This document shows positions 25,255 to 32,305 of a DNA stretch of 38,213 nt, piece by piece. The notes under the pieces are model-generated. The model did no database searches. It was given only the letters and a program-made list of their open reading frames with translations, and was not told the DNA's origin. This DNA is from Acidobacteriota bacterium (GTDB taxonomy: Bacteria; Acidobacteriota; Terriglobia; Bryobacterales; Bryobacteraceae): assembly GCA_003223115.1 (NCBI GenBank), contig QHXW01000034.1:1-38213 (forward strand). Reading direction: 5' to 3'. The translations under genes and the position numbers were made by a program. Positions within the stretch are counted from its first letter, which is position 1. The number at the start of each line of letters is the position of its first letter.

Positions 25255-25617
25255 GTGAACCTTTACAACTGGACCGAAATTCCCGAAGAGCAGTTGAATC
25301 CCATGATTTCGCGCCAAATGATTCACACCGAAACCATGACCGTGGCGCGTCTCCGCCTGCGTAAGGGCGCTCTGGTTCCATTGCATAACCACATCAATGA
25401 GCAGATCAGCATGGTCGAGCGCGGCAAGCTCCGCTTCGTGATCGCCGGCGAGGAACGCATCGTTACCGGCGGCCAGATCGTCGCCATTCCGGCCAACGCG
25501 CCCCACCTGGTCGAGGCGCTCGAAGAGTCTCTGGCCACAGACTTGTTCTCGCCCATCCGCGAAGATTGGATTCGCGGTGACGATGCTTATTTGCGCGCTC
25601 CCGTTAACCTTCCGTAA
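25255..25617 (+). CDS. Small cupin-domain protein
   Basis: A 120-residue single-domain cupin. It has RKGALVPLHNHINEQISMVE (His-x-His and Glu metal ligands), then GKLRFVIAGEERIVTGGQIV and IPANAPHLVEALEE (the last His ligand). It likely binds a metal ion and may act as an isomerase, dioxygenase or sensor; nothing fixes the role. Start is GTG 25255 (VNLYNWTEIPEEQLNPMIS); an ATG at 25303 would cut 16 residues of plausible coding sequence. The gene is divergent from rmlA and followed after 12 bases by a small exported protein. Confidence 0.75.
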   Translation: MNLYNWTEIPEEQLNPMISRQMIHTETMTVARLRLRKGALVPLHNHINEQISMVERGKLRFVIAGEERIVTGGQIVAIPANAPHLVEALEESLATDLFSPIREDWIRGDDAYLRAPVNLP

Positions 25618-25629
25618 GGAGGAGATTGA

Positions 25630-25986
25630 ATGCTCCGACGCTTTTCTCGAACGGCTTTGTTGCTGACACTTTTCGCGGCTGCCGCGCCGGTGGCCGATAT
25701 CTCCGGCGCCTGGGATTTCAATGTCGAAACCTCCCAGGGCAGCGGAGACCCCTCATTCGTCTTCAAGCAGGATGGGGAAAAGCTTACCGGCACTTACACC
25801 GGCCTGTTGGGCAAGGCCGATCTGACCGGCACGGTGAAGGGCGATCAGGTGGATTTCACCTTCGAAGCGCCCAACGTGGACGGGAAAGTTCACTACAAGG
25901 GAACGCTTGAAGGTGCCACGCGCATGAAAGGTGAGTGCGAGTACGGTGACCTGGGGAAGGGGACTTTCACAGCCACAAAAAAATAG
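25630..25986 (+). CDS. Small exported beta-rich protein of unknown function
   Basis: The 118-residue protein starts with a signal peptide (MLRRFSRTALLLTLFAAAAP) after a strong ribosome-binding site (aaGGAGGagattg). The mature part alternates short strands and Gly turns: DISGAWDFNVETSQGSG, FVFKQDGEKLTGTYTG, LTGTVKGDQVDFTFEA, KVHYKGTLEGATRM. This pattern is like small lipocalin/avidin-type barrels seen in Acidobacteriota, where a sequence of the W-D-F...G-x-L-T-G-T-Y-x-G kind recurs. I assign no function. It may form a transcription unit with the cupin upstream. Confidence 0.65.
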   Translation: MLRRFSRTALLLTLFAAAAPVADISGAWDFNVETSQGSGDPSFVFKQDGEKLTGTYTGLLGKADLTGTVKGDQVDFTFEAPNVDGKVHYKGTLEGATRMKGECEYGDLGKGTFTATKK

Positions 25987-26027
25987 GGCAGGCCCAAAAG
26001 CCCCGCGCTCTTCTGCTCTTAAAGTCG

Positions 26028-26047
26028 TTCTATAAGGCCCTATAGAA
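26028..26047. terminator. Inverted repeat between convergent genes, possible bidirectional terminator
   Basis: ttctata (26028-26034) and tatagaa (26041-26047) are perfect 7-base arms around aggccc. The repeat includes the tonB stop codon and follows the small exported protein gene by about 40 bases. The arms are AT-rich and no long T-run follows, so a terminator role is only suggested by its place between convergent genes. Confidence 0.3.
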
Positions 26048-27008
26048 GCCGGAAATTGACTTCAATCGTGGCCTGAACGGCTACTGCCTGCCCATTCCGG
26101 TAACCCGGTTTGAAGCGCCACTTGTTCACCGCCTCGATGGCTTTCTCGTCCAGCCCTAGCCCCAGGCTGCGCACCACACGAATATCGCGGGCGTGGCCGT
26201 TTGAATCGACCACCAATTGAAGCACTACAGTGCCTGAATACTTGGCTTTACGAGCTTCTTCGGAGTACTCCGGATCGACCTTGAACAGCACCACAGGCGC
26301 TGATACGCCGCCACCCACGTGGAAAACACCGCCGCCGACGCCACCACCTTCGCCAGGTCCATAACCGCCGCCTTTGCCCGGTCCGACGCCGCCGCCTGAA
26401 CCTGACCCAATGCCGCCACCCGACCCGGTTCCGTTCGACAGTGGGCCGATCTTGGCCAACGGGTCACCCCACTGCGGGAGGTTCGCGTTCGGCAACGGAG
26501 TGTCCGGTGGGGCGATGATTGTAGGATCCATCACCAGCTTGGGATTGGGGTTAACGATCACCGCCATGGGCGGGGTGAACTGTTTTATCGACGGTTTCGG
26601 CAGCTTGCCTTTGCTGGCGGGGATGGGTGAACGATCGCCTCCTCCGCCACCGCCCCCCATGACTTCTTTCTTGGGAGCAGCTTGCGGAATATACGGCGCT
26701 AAGTCGGGCGCAATCCACTGGACCCTCTGCTTGACGGCTTTTTGCACGGCCTTACTCGACGCCACTGTGAAGAGCAACGCGACAACGGCGACGTGTATCG
26801 CCAACGACATCCAATTTAATTTCTTGTCCTTGCCGAACTGACCCCAAATTTCCTTGACCGCTACCGGTTTCGAGGTGACCTCGAGCGGCGGTAGTTTTGG
26901 AGGGTTAATGGCTTCCCGAATGCTGTTGAAGAGAGAACGAAACCACGGTTCTTCCACGCTTGGGGCCAGCAGCCGCGCCAGATGATCATCTTCAGAGATT
27001 GGGGGCAT
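26040..27008 (-). CDS. TonB-type energy-transducing protein
   Basis: TonB links the inner-membrane proton gradient to outer-membrane transport. The 322-residue protein has a cytoplasmic N-terminus (1-65) and one membrane helix around 66-85 (WMSLAIHVAVVALLFTVASS). A periplasmic Pro/Gly-rich spacer follows, with GGGGGGGDRSPIP and a long Gly run around 195-235. The TonB C-terminal domain is at about 240-322 (VLFKVDPEYSEEARKAKYSG, NKWRFKPGYRNGQAV). The long cytoplasmic N-terminus is typical of acidobacterial TonB proteins. No exbB, exbD or receptor gene is nearby. The start codon ATG 27006-27008 lies in the first of three tandem 18-19 bp repeats. Confidence 0.85.
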   Translation of the reverse strand: MPPISEDDHLARLLAPSVEEPWFRSLFNSIREAINPPKLPPLEVTSKPVAVKEIWGQFGKDKKLNWMSLAIHVAVVALLFTVASSKAVQKAVKQRVQWIAPDLAPYIPQAAPKKEVMGGGGGGGDRSPIPASKGKLPKPSIKQFTPPMAVIVNPNPKLVMDPTIIAPPDTPLPNANLPQWGDPLAKIGPLSNGTGSGGGIGSGSGGGVGPGKGGGYGPGEGGGVGGGVFHVGGGVSAPVVLFKVDPEYSEEARKAKYSGTVVLQLVVDSNGHARDIRVVRSLGLGLDEKAIEAVNKWRFKPGYRNGQAVAVQATIEVNFRLL

Positions 27009-27046
27009 GTTCAGAGATTGGGGGATGTTCAGAGATTGGGGGCATG
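26991..27046. repeat. Three tandem 18-19 bp repeats covering the tonB start codon
   Basis: ttcagagattgggggcatg stands at 26991-27009 and 27028-27046, and a copy one base shorter (missing the c) at 27010-27027. On the minus strand each unit reads ATG (or AT) then CCCCCAATCTCTGAA, so two full copies carry a potential start codon with MPPISE. The outer copy starts a frame that ends at a TGA after 17 codons; only the inner copy leads into TonB. Confidence 0.9.
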
Positions 27047-27419
27047 GCTTGCGAGTTGGATCCCTCAGTTGTCGTCGAAAAGGGGATTTTTTGTAACAGT
27101 TCAGGCATTAGTTACCCACGGGGGCTACGATTGCCGCTCTCTCCGTTCGACGCAGTTGAGAGTCCATGCGTTACAGGTTTTGGAAATCGGGCCCAGTGAA
27201 CTCTCATTTCGAGTGTACCATATCCTATCATGTATGCACTGTAGCTGTTGGAGATGATCATTGTGCTCCAAAATGTTAAATTTGCGCCGTCAACTCCCAT
27301 TTTTGGAATCTTTCGAGCGCGTCTTTCCCTAGCTAAGCTAGGGCCCAGGGGGTAGCCCAAAGGGGGGTGGCCCCGGGAGTGGCCCCTTCGGTGTGGTACA
27401 AAAAATCCCCGGAACCCTT
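27047..27419. other. Intergenic region with a 17-base palindrome
   Basis: No convincing gene lies in these 373 bases between the divergent tonB and HD genes. Composition drops to AT-rich around 27060-27300, as expected for promoters. ccctagct-a-agctaggg at 27326-27342 is a perfect inverted repeat with a single central base. It is followed by GC-rich ggggtggccccgggagtggcccc (27364-27386), which can fold. The palindrome could be an operator or a hairpin; there is no direct evidence for either. Confidence 0.5.
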
Positions 27420-28019
27420 ATGATCAGCCGCGAAAAAGCTCTGGAAATTCTACACGAATTCACAAAGTCTGAAAGCCTGCGCAAGCACGCGCTGGCTGTC
27501 GAAAGCTGTGTGGCGGCCTACGGACGAAAATTTGGGGAGGATGAACTCAAATGGTCTGTGACGGCGCTGCTGCACGACTTTGACTACGAGATCCATCCGG
27601 ACGCGCCCGATCATCCGATGCTGGGAGAGCCCATGCTGGCCGAACGCGGCGTACCCGAGGATGTCCGGCGCGCCATTTTATCGCACGCCAACTATAGTGG
27701 GGTGCCGAGGGTCTCGCCTCTTGAGAAAACTTTATTTGCGTGCGACGAGCTCGCCGGGTTCATCACCGCGGTATCGCTGGTGAAGCCTGGACGCAGCGTG
27801 CATGAAGTGGAAGCGAAGTCGGTTCGCAAGAAAATGAAGGACAAGGCCTTCGCACGTTCAGTGAGCCGCGACGACATCACTCACGGCGCACAGGAACTGG
27901 GCGTCGAGCTGGATGACCACATCGACTTTTGTATCCGCGCCATGCAGGCACGGGCAGCAGAACTCGGGCTGGCGGGAGAAGGCGCACAGAGCAGTCCTGA
28001 AAAATACAATTCAGATTAG
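27420..28019 (+). CDS. HD-domain hydrolase
   Basis: The 199-residue protein has an HD-fold: SLRKHALAVESCVAAYG (first His), SVTALLHDFDYEIHPD (HD pair), RRAILSHANYSGV and FACDELAGFITAV (final Asp). Family members are metal-dependent phosphohydrolases; this small predicted-hydrolase group has no assigned substrate. Start ATG 27420 (MISREKAL) fits; a GTG at 27393 would extend it by nine residues. The last residues, AQSSPEKYNSD, are encoded by cagtcctgaaaaataca, a sequence that recurs at 29537 and 31641. The native C-terminus may therefore have been replaced by a rearrangement joint. Confidence 0.8.
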   Translation: MISREKALEILHEFTKSESLRKHALAVESCVAAYGRKFGEDELKWSVTALLHDFDYEIHPDAPDHPMLGEPMLAERGVPEDVRRAILSHANYSGVPRVSPLEKTLFACDELAGFITAVSLVKPGRSVHEVEAKSVRKKMKDKAFARSVSRDDITHGAQELGVELDDHIDFCIRAMQARAAELGLAGEGAQSSPEKYNSD

Positions 28020-28044
28020 ATTAAGATTAATTAAGGTTAGCTAG

Positions 28045-28314
28045 CTATGCCGAGCACCGCATCGGGACGAACCGTATCTCGACTCGCTGATTCAGCGCGC
28101 CACCGATCCTTCGCGACATTGCCAGGGAATGGCCTTCGTAATCCGCGTCTTCAAGCCGGCAGATGACCGATGCAGTGGAACCGATGAGCTTGGCAAGCTG
28201 AGATTGAGTGAGGCTTGCCGCCGTGCGCAATGCGTGGATTTTGCGGGCGACCTCTTCATGCGCCCGTGCCTCTTCAAGCTTCTTCAGCCGACTCGGCCTG
28301 CCTGCGAAGAAGTA
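28045..28314 (-). pseudogene. XRE-type helix-turn-helix antitoxin, probably truncated at the N-terminus
   Basis: The frame encodes LRTAASLTQSQLAKLIGSTA, then SVICRLEDADYEGHSL and VEIRFVPMRCSA. This is the DNA-binding domain and C-terminal signature of antitoxins of the HigA/XRE kind that end in RVEIRFVP. Coding similarity seems to continue upstream (RLKKLEEARAHEEVARKIH) to a stop codon at 28315, with no ATG or GTG; TTG 28230 is the only convenient start and would remove the first helix. No intact partner toxin is visible. Likely a remnant at the edge of the accessory island. Confidence 0.5.
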
Positions 28315-28357
28315 TCAGTAGGCGCGCGCGGAGGGAAGAAGTAGTTCAAGACGTCAT

Positions 28358-28507
28358 ATGGCAGGCGGACCTCTGCTTCACGAAACCCGATATCGGGATG
28401 CATTTTGGAATGAGCGTGATGCTCTGGCCAAACTACACGCCGAACTACTCCGCCGCGGTTGGATTACAAAAGACGCTCGCTGGACAGTGGCCGAGATTTT
28501 AATTTAA
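28358..28507 (+). CDS. Possible small protein of 49 residues, unknown
   Basis: A short frame starting ATG 28358 reads MAGGPLLHETRYRDAFWNER, DALAKLHAELLRRGWITKDA and ends RWTVAEILI. It has protein-like composition (amphipathic helix DALAKLHAELLRR) and lies opposite and upstream of the antitoxin remnant. No family recognised and no strong ribosome-binding site. It may be a fragment. Bases 28508-28640 show nothing convincing. Confidence 0.25.
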   Translation: MAGGPLLHETRYRDAFWNERDALAKLHAELLRRGWITKDARWTVAEILI

Positions 28508-28640
28508 AGACGGCAGAGTACTGGCGTGTCTTGCGAAGACAAAAAGGTTACGTTGCGAATCCGATAGTAGGCTATGCTGTGTTCCCATTTGAAGACCCGA
28601 TCGTGGCATTGGTCGCCACAACCGATGCTCCGTATCTGAC

Positions 28641-29330
28641 GTAGGGAACGGCGCAAAAGATGCCAACGTAAAGCTCAGCAGCGCTTGGTCAGACATTTTC
28701 GGGGTATCCGGTCAGTTGATGTGGGAAGCGTGGCTGGAAGGCAAAGCGCAACCGGAACAGATCGCGCAGTTTGGCCAACGCCGGGCGCAACGCAAGATTC
28801 CGCAGATCGGGGCCGCCCTGGAAGGGCATCGCAGGAGTGACCACCACCGCCCGATGATTCGCTACAGCCTGGAACATCTGCGTTTCCTGGAAGAGCGCAT
28901 CTTGGAGCTGCAGTTCGTGGGCTGGAGTGTGTCCTGGCAATCACCGTAGCGCAGGCCAGACCCAGGGGAGCAAGACGACCCAGGGGAAACGCTGGTTACG
29001 CGGCGCGCTCACCGAGTGCGCCTGGGGAGTATCCGCCCAAAAGAACTGCTTTCTCAAGGAGAAATTCTGGCGTCTGGCGACCAAAAAACAACGTCAGCCA
29101 CCGGCCACCAGGGCCCTCGCACACACCTTGTGGGTGCTCGGCTATCAGGTGCTGAAAAGCGGTCAACCGGATCAGGAACGAGGTCAGCCAGTGATGGACG
29201 AAACCCAGAGAAACCGCCTCATTTGTCACCATGTCCGGCGGCTCGGCAAACTGGGCATCCGCGTCCGTTCCCTGCCTGTTCCCAAGGAGTCCAGGAAGCG
29301 GAAACCCAACAAGACCGCCCTAAAAGTAAT
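28641..29330 (+). mobile_element. IS110-family transposase remnant with internal deletion and frameshift
   Basis: The first frame contains AWSDIFGVSGQLMWEAWLEG, QFGQRRAQRKIPQIGAALEG and HHRPMIRYSLEHLRFLEERI, the middle region of IS110 (DEDD) transposases. At about 28908-28921 it joins, in another frame, to SWAGVCPGNHRSAG, the conserved start of the C-terminal Transposase_20 domain (W-A-G-x-x-P-G), followed by KTTQGKRWLRGALTECAWG, ALAHTLWVLGYQVLK and CHHVRRLGKLGIRVR. The helix-hairpin segment between the two parts is missing and the N-terminal DEDD catalytic half is absent. The element is inactive. No terminal repeats were identified. Confidence 0.7.
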
Positions 29331-29350
29331 TGATTGTCCGGCAGCCGACG

Positions 29351-29640
29351 AGAATTTTCGGAAGGCAATTCCCATTCTGAACAGTAGCCGGACCTCCGGC
29401 GCGCAGCTTGTGCCACGTTCTTCGATGCGTGCTCGTCTTCAGCGTGGTCAGGAACTCAACCACATCCATGAGTTGCTGCTTCGTCACGGAATTCATGAGG
29501 TCATCGGGCATCATGGAAATCCTGCTGCGGCGCCGCAGTCCTGAAAATACAACTCAGATCAGCACCACGTGAATTTCGCCCGGGCCGTGCACACCCCGAA
29601 CCAGATTTTGTTCGATGTCGTCGGTGCGTGTCCCGCTCGT
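29351..29640. repeat. Duplicated block, copy 1: lutC 3' end plus cytochrome-type C-terminus
   Basis: This stretch is a diverged copy of 31446-31760. On the minus strand it encodes TRTDDIEQNLVRGVHGPGEI with HVVLI and a stop, the last residues of a LutC protein. Separately it encodes MMPDDLMNSVTKQQLMDVVE followed by FLTTLKT, resembling the end of large secreted heme-binding dehydrogenases. Between them lies cagtcctgaaaataca. The copies differ by substitutions and small indels, so the duplication is not recent, or this fragment comes from a paralogous lutC locus. The rest, to about 29751, shows no gene. Confidence 0.75.
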
Positions 29641-29751
29641 CTGGATCGCGGCTCGGAAACTAGCGGGAGTTTCCCACGACGCGAAAGGAAAGGTGGGGTA
29701 TCCTTTCCAGGATGAGGAGGATAGCGCGGGTATTCCGTATATACCACGCGG

Positions 29752-30066
29752 TCAGCCGAGGACGGCTAGCGCGTGAAGAGCTTCCACCATGGGCTTGCGG
29801 TCCTGATCAAACTCTTCGATCTGCCAGCGCACGCGCGGTCGGCCCTTGTTACCCGTTCGATAACTTTGGCGATCCAGGCCGGCCTGGATGCGCAACCCGG
29901 CTTTAGTGGTGGTGTTCCCAATCAGGTGGCCCAACATTTGCGCGGCATCCGCCGCAGCTACCAATCGACGCTGCCGCTCATTCAGATACCAGCTCAGCAC
30001 AGCGTACTTCTTACTACTTCTTACGCAAGCCGGAATCCGAACCGAGGCCATGACGGTATCGTACAA
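29752..30066 (-). mobile_element. Degenerate transposase-like fragment (possibly ISAzo13 type)
   Basis: The frame contains VLSWYLNERQRRLVAAADAA and then QMLGHLIGNTTTKAGLRIQAGL. The LNERQRRL-x-AA phrase is the usual N-terminal motif of ISAzo13-type transposases, followed there by a helix-turn-helix with R-x-T-I-x-x-G-L; the second half here (KGRPRVRWQIEEFDQD) does not match well. No catalytic domain. A weak call from motif memory. Confidence 0.3.
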
Positions 30067-30392
30067 TTTCTCGCTTCATTCAAATGTTCAGCTTATTCGG
30101 TCAAGCCGCCTTATATTGACACTACGGTAGAACTACTCGCCTGATTTCCGTATATATGCATTGGCCGCGCCATCTCCTTTCCTGCCAATGCCTTGCGGAA
30201 GAATCGTGCTGTCGCCCTAGGAAACTCGCGCTAGTCTAGGGTTCGTCGGAACGGTCCGTCTGTTCACCGGGTTAATTCATGGAGTCCCAAACACCGAAGC
30301 CGTTGCGAACGTTTTTACTAGTCGTCAACGACCAGCCGCTCTTCTCCGGGATCAACCTGCGCACCACGCGGTTCTCGACGTTTTAAAAGTCC
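30067..30392. other. Non-coding or decayed stretch
   Basis: I see no supported gene in these 326 bases. A short frame starting ATG 30280 (MESQTPKPLRTFLLVVNDQP) has no family match and ends after 35 residues. Base composition is more AT-rich than the neighbouring genes, as elsewhere in the island. Confidence 0.4.
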
Positions 30393-30683
30393 CTAACGGT
30401 ACGTGTCTTCTCTGCGGAGACTGCAAAACTTGAGGTAGACGACCTGACCTTCAACATCGTATCGAAATCAAAAACGGCCAAGCCGTATGCGGTATTGGCC
30501 TTCGCCGGGCGGCACGTCCTCAAGCTTTCTGACGGGGTGAACTCTCGTGCGGTTGAAAGGGTCAGCCTGGAGGATCGCAAGCACATGTTCAAACGCACCA
30601 ACAAGCTCGCCTCCCTGGCGAGCAAGTTTCCGAAAGTCACGATCGAAGTGGGCAGTGGTGTAAACGGTGAAGGGCGAAGTCAC
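30393..30683 (-). pseudogene. RelE-type toxin gene with an in-frame TGA
   Basis: RelE toxins are ribosome-dependent mRNA endonucleases. From ATG 30683 the frame reads TVYTTAHFDRDFRKLARQGG, then NRTRVHPVRKLEDVPPGEGQ and YRIRLGRF, then TGA at 30468-30470. Reading through, the same frame continues FRYDVEGQVVYLKFCSLRRE and DTYR before TAG at 30393-30395, which completes a normal RelE/ParE C-terminus of about 95 residues. So the break is a single nonsense codon (CGA to TGA would explain it), not a frameshift. The conserved C-terminal active-site region is cut off, so the toxin is probably inactive. It overlaps the antitoxin gene by four bases (ATGA). Confidence 0.75.
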
Positions 30684-30979
30684 ACCTCTTTGCGACGCCG
30701 AGCCCTGCGCTTTGCCGCGTTCTCCTTTCGGAACTCAGCAAGAAGCATTTCGGCCGGTCGCGTCTTTCCCTTGCGAACGTCCTCGTTGCTTTTCTCGATC
30801 GCGCGTTTGACCTTTGGGTTTTGGAGCTCCAAGTAGTCCTCAAGCTCGTCTGCTCTCAGGATACCCGCCACGGGAATCCCATCCTTCTCCAAGATGAAGT
30901 ATTCCTTGTTGCGCACCACGCGCCGAACCACCTGCCCGAGGTTAATTCGGGCTTTTGTAATGGGGAGGTAGTGGACCAT
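30680..30979 (-). CDS. Phd/YefM-type antitoxin
   Basis: The 99-residue protein has the Phd/YefM fold signature at the N-terminus: YLPITKARINLGQVVRRVVR, EYFILEKDGIPVAGIL and LEDYLELQNP. The C-terminal third is highly charged and likely disordered, as expected for the toxin-binding tail. It should bind its own promoter and neutralise the RelE-type toxin encoded next. Start ATG 30979. A promoter and a palindromic operator lie 35-85 bases upstream. Confidence 0.8.
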   Translation of the reverse strand: MVHYLPITKARINLGQVVRRVVRNKEYFILEKDGIPVAGILRADELEDYLELQNPKVKRAIEKSNEDVRKGKTRPAEMLLAEFRKENAAKRRARRRKEV

Positions 30980-31013
30980 TAGGAAAGGTGTTTTCAGCCA
31001 AGACTCCTTAACA

Positions 31014-31063
31014 TTGATTAACGCTAATCAACCACAGTATATCACCCAGCTCCGCCGCGTCAA
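31014..31063 (-). promoter_or_regulatory. Promoter and palindromic operator of the Phd-RelE module
   Basis: On the minus strand TTGACG (31058-31063) and TATACT (31036-31041) are separated by 16 bases, a good sigma-70 promoter. Start of transcription would fall near 31029. ttgatta (31014-31020) and taatcaa (31025-31031) form a perfect inverted repeat with a 4-base spacer over that point. This fits autorepression by the antitoxin, as known for Phd/YefM modules. AAGGAG follows at about 31003-31008. Confidence 0.65.
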
Positions 31064-31445
31064 ACCGGGCCGAAGGAGACGGCGCGCCCGCACCTAGCCA
31101 TTCCCATGTTTCTTAGCGTGGCGTCGGGGACGGACTAGGAGGGAGGGACGGGATTAGGGACGGAGACCGCTAATCCCGATTTTTGCGGACAACTGAACGC
31201 CGGGCGGCCGATCGTTAACATGCCCAGAATGCCCGCGGTTTCGCAAAAGGCGCAGATTGCCCTAATTGGCGCCCCCTCCCACCGCGATTTCAGGGAATCC
31301 GGGTTGTCATCACACCTCCGTAAAATAAGAACTCGCTATGTCCGCCGTGGGTTGACTCAGCGGCCTTCATCGCGCTGTCCTGCTCCGGTTATGTATAGAA
31401 ATGGTGTCGGATCGCTCGGGTCGCCATCCCAAAAGGAGAAAACTC
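31064..31445. other. Non-coding stretch in the accessory island
   Basis: No supported gene in these 382 bases. There is a purine-rich run (gactaggagggagggacggg, 31133-31152) followed by gattagggacggag. The open frames are short and do not look like proteins. Confidence 0.4.
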
Positions 31446-31760
31446 TAATTTTGCGAAACAAAGCCAATTTCCACTTCTGAACAGTGTCCGGATCTCCAGA
31501 GCGCAGCCTGGCCAGTAGCTACTTCGATGCGCGCTCGGTCTTCAGCGTGGTCAGGAACTCGACCACATCCACCAGTTGCTGCTCCGTCATGGAATTCATG
31601 AGGTCTTCGGGCATCATGGAAAGCCTGCTGCGGCGGCGCAGTCCTGAAAAATACAACTCAGATCAGCAGCACTCAGATCAACACCACGTGAATTTCGCCC
31701 GGGCCGTGCACGCCCCGAACCAGGATTTGTTCGATGTCGGCGGTGCGGCTGGGTCCGGTA
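31446..31760. repeat. Duplicated block, copy 2, including a cytochrome-type C-terminal relic
   Basis: Partner of 29351-29640. It spans the last 88 bases of lutC (31673-31760) and the region downstream. On the minus strand 31519-31640 encodes LYFSGLRRRSRLSMMPEDLM, then NSMTEQQLVDVVEFLTTLKT, ERASK and a stop. The M-P-E-x-L...L-V-D-V-V-E-F-L-x-x-L pattern is the usual end of large secreted heme-containing dehydrogenases; the rest of that gene is missing. The joint cagtcctgaaaaatacaa (31641-31658) also occurs at 27989 and 29537. An extra cagatcagcag repeat precedes the lutC stop. Confidence 0.75.
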
Positions 31761-32305
31761 ATCAGCACCATGGAACTGGTTTGATCCGCTGGCCGCGGCA
31801 GATTGCTCAGCAGCTCATCGAGCCCGGTCATCAGACGCGCGCGCTGGACGATGGCGATATGCGCGGGCGGCAACAGCGAGATCATGCGAGCCTCTTCGGG
31901 CGAAGACAGCATCACTAAAGATCCGGTATCGGCGAGCGCATAATCGGCTCCCGTGATGCCCCAGCCGGCGCTGGCGCAGAGGGCGCGGAGCTCGTGGCGA
32001 TCCGTAATGCTTGACCGCACGTTCGGCAGGGCCGTGATGCCACACTCGCGCAGGACAGGCGCATTTGACGCCACAGCGGTTTTTCGGCCGGTGACTGCTT
32101 CGACGTAGGCGCGGGCGTCCTGTTGCGAGGAAGCGCAATACATTTTGCCGGCCAGCGCTTCCAAACGCATACAGAAACTCGCGACACGCGTTTCGATGTC
32201 GACTTCGGGAATGGTCAAGCGAACGGAGGGCGGCGCTGGAATGGGTTGTCCCACGTTACGCCTCAGCGCAGTCCGCACTTTGTGGAGCACGTGGTCGCGC
32301 GACAT
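31673..32305 (-). CDS. lutC: Lactate utilization protein C
   Basis: LutC is one of three subunits of the LutABC complex that oxidises L-lactate to pyruvate. The 210-residue protein has the LUD domain: ADYALADTGSLVMLSSPEEA, LLPPAHIAIVQRARLMTGLD, and TGPSRTADIEQILVRGVHGP near the C-terminus, all typical of YkgG/LutC. ATG 32305 overlaps the lutB stop (TAATG), so the genes are coupled. It is the last gene of the operon, and its 3' end is present again in the duplicated block at 29566-29640. Confidence 0.9.
   Translation of the reverse strand: MSRDHVLHKVRTALRRNVGQPIPAPPSVRLTIPEVDIETRVASFCMRLEALAGKMYCASSQQDARAYVEAVTGRKTAVASNAPVLRECGITALPNVRSSITDRHELRALCASAGWGITGADYALADTGSLVMLSSPEEARMISLLPPAHIAIVQRARLMTGLDELLSNLPRPADQTSSMVLITGPSRTADIEQILVRGVHGPGEIHVVLI

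Noticed and set aside
26290-26420. Gly/Pro codon-rich runs that look like tandem repeats
   Set aside because: They encode the Gly-rich spacer of TonB; low complexity is explained by the protein.
30495-30836. 113-residue plus-strand frame
   Set aside because: Antisense to the RelE/Phd pair.
31484-31918. 144-residue plus-strand frame containing SPEKYNSDQQHSDQHH
   Set aside because: It crosses the repeat joint and then runs antisense to lutC; the part shared with the HD gene tail is only the repeated DNA joint.
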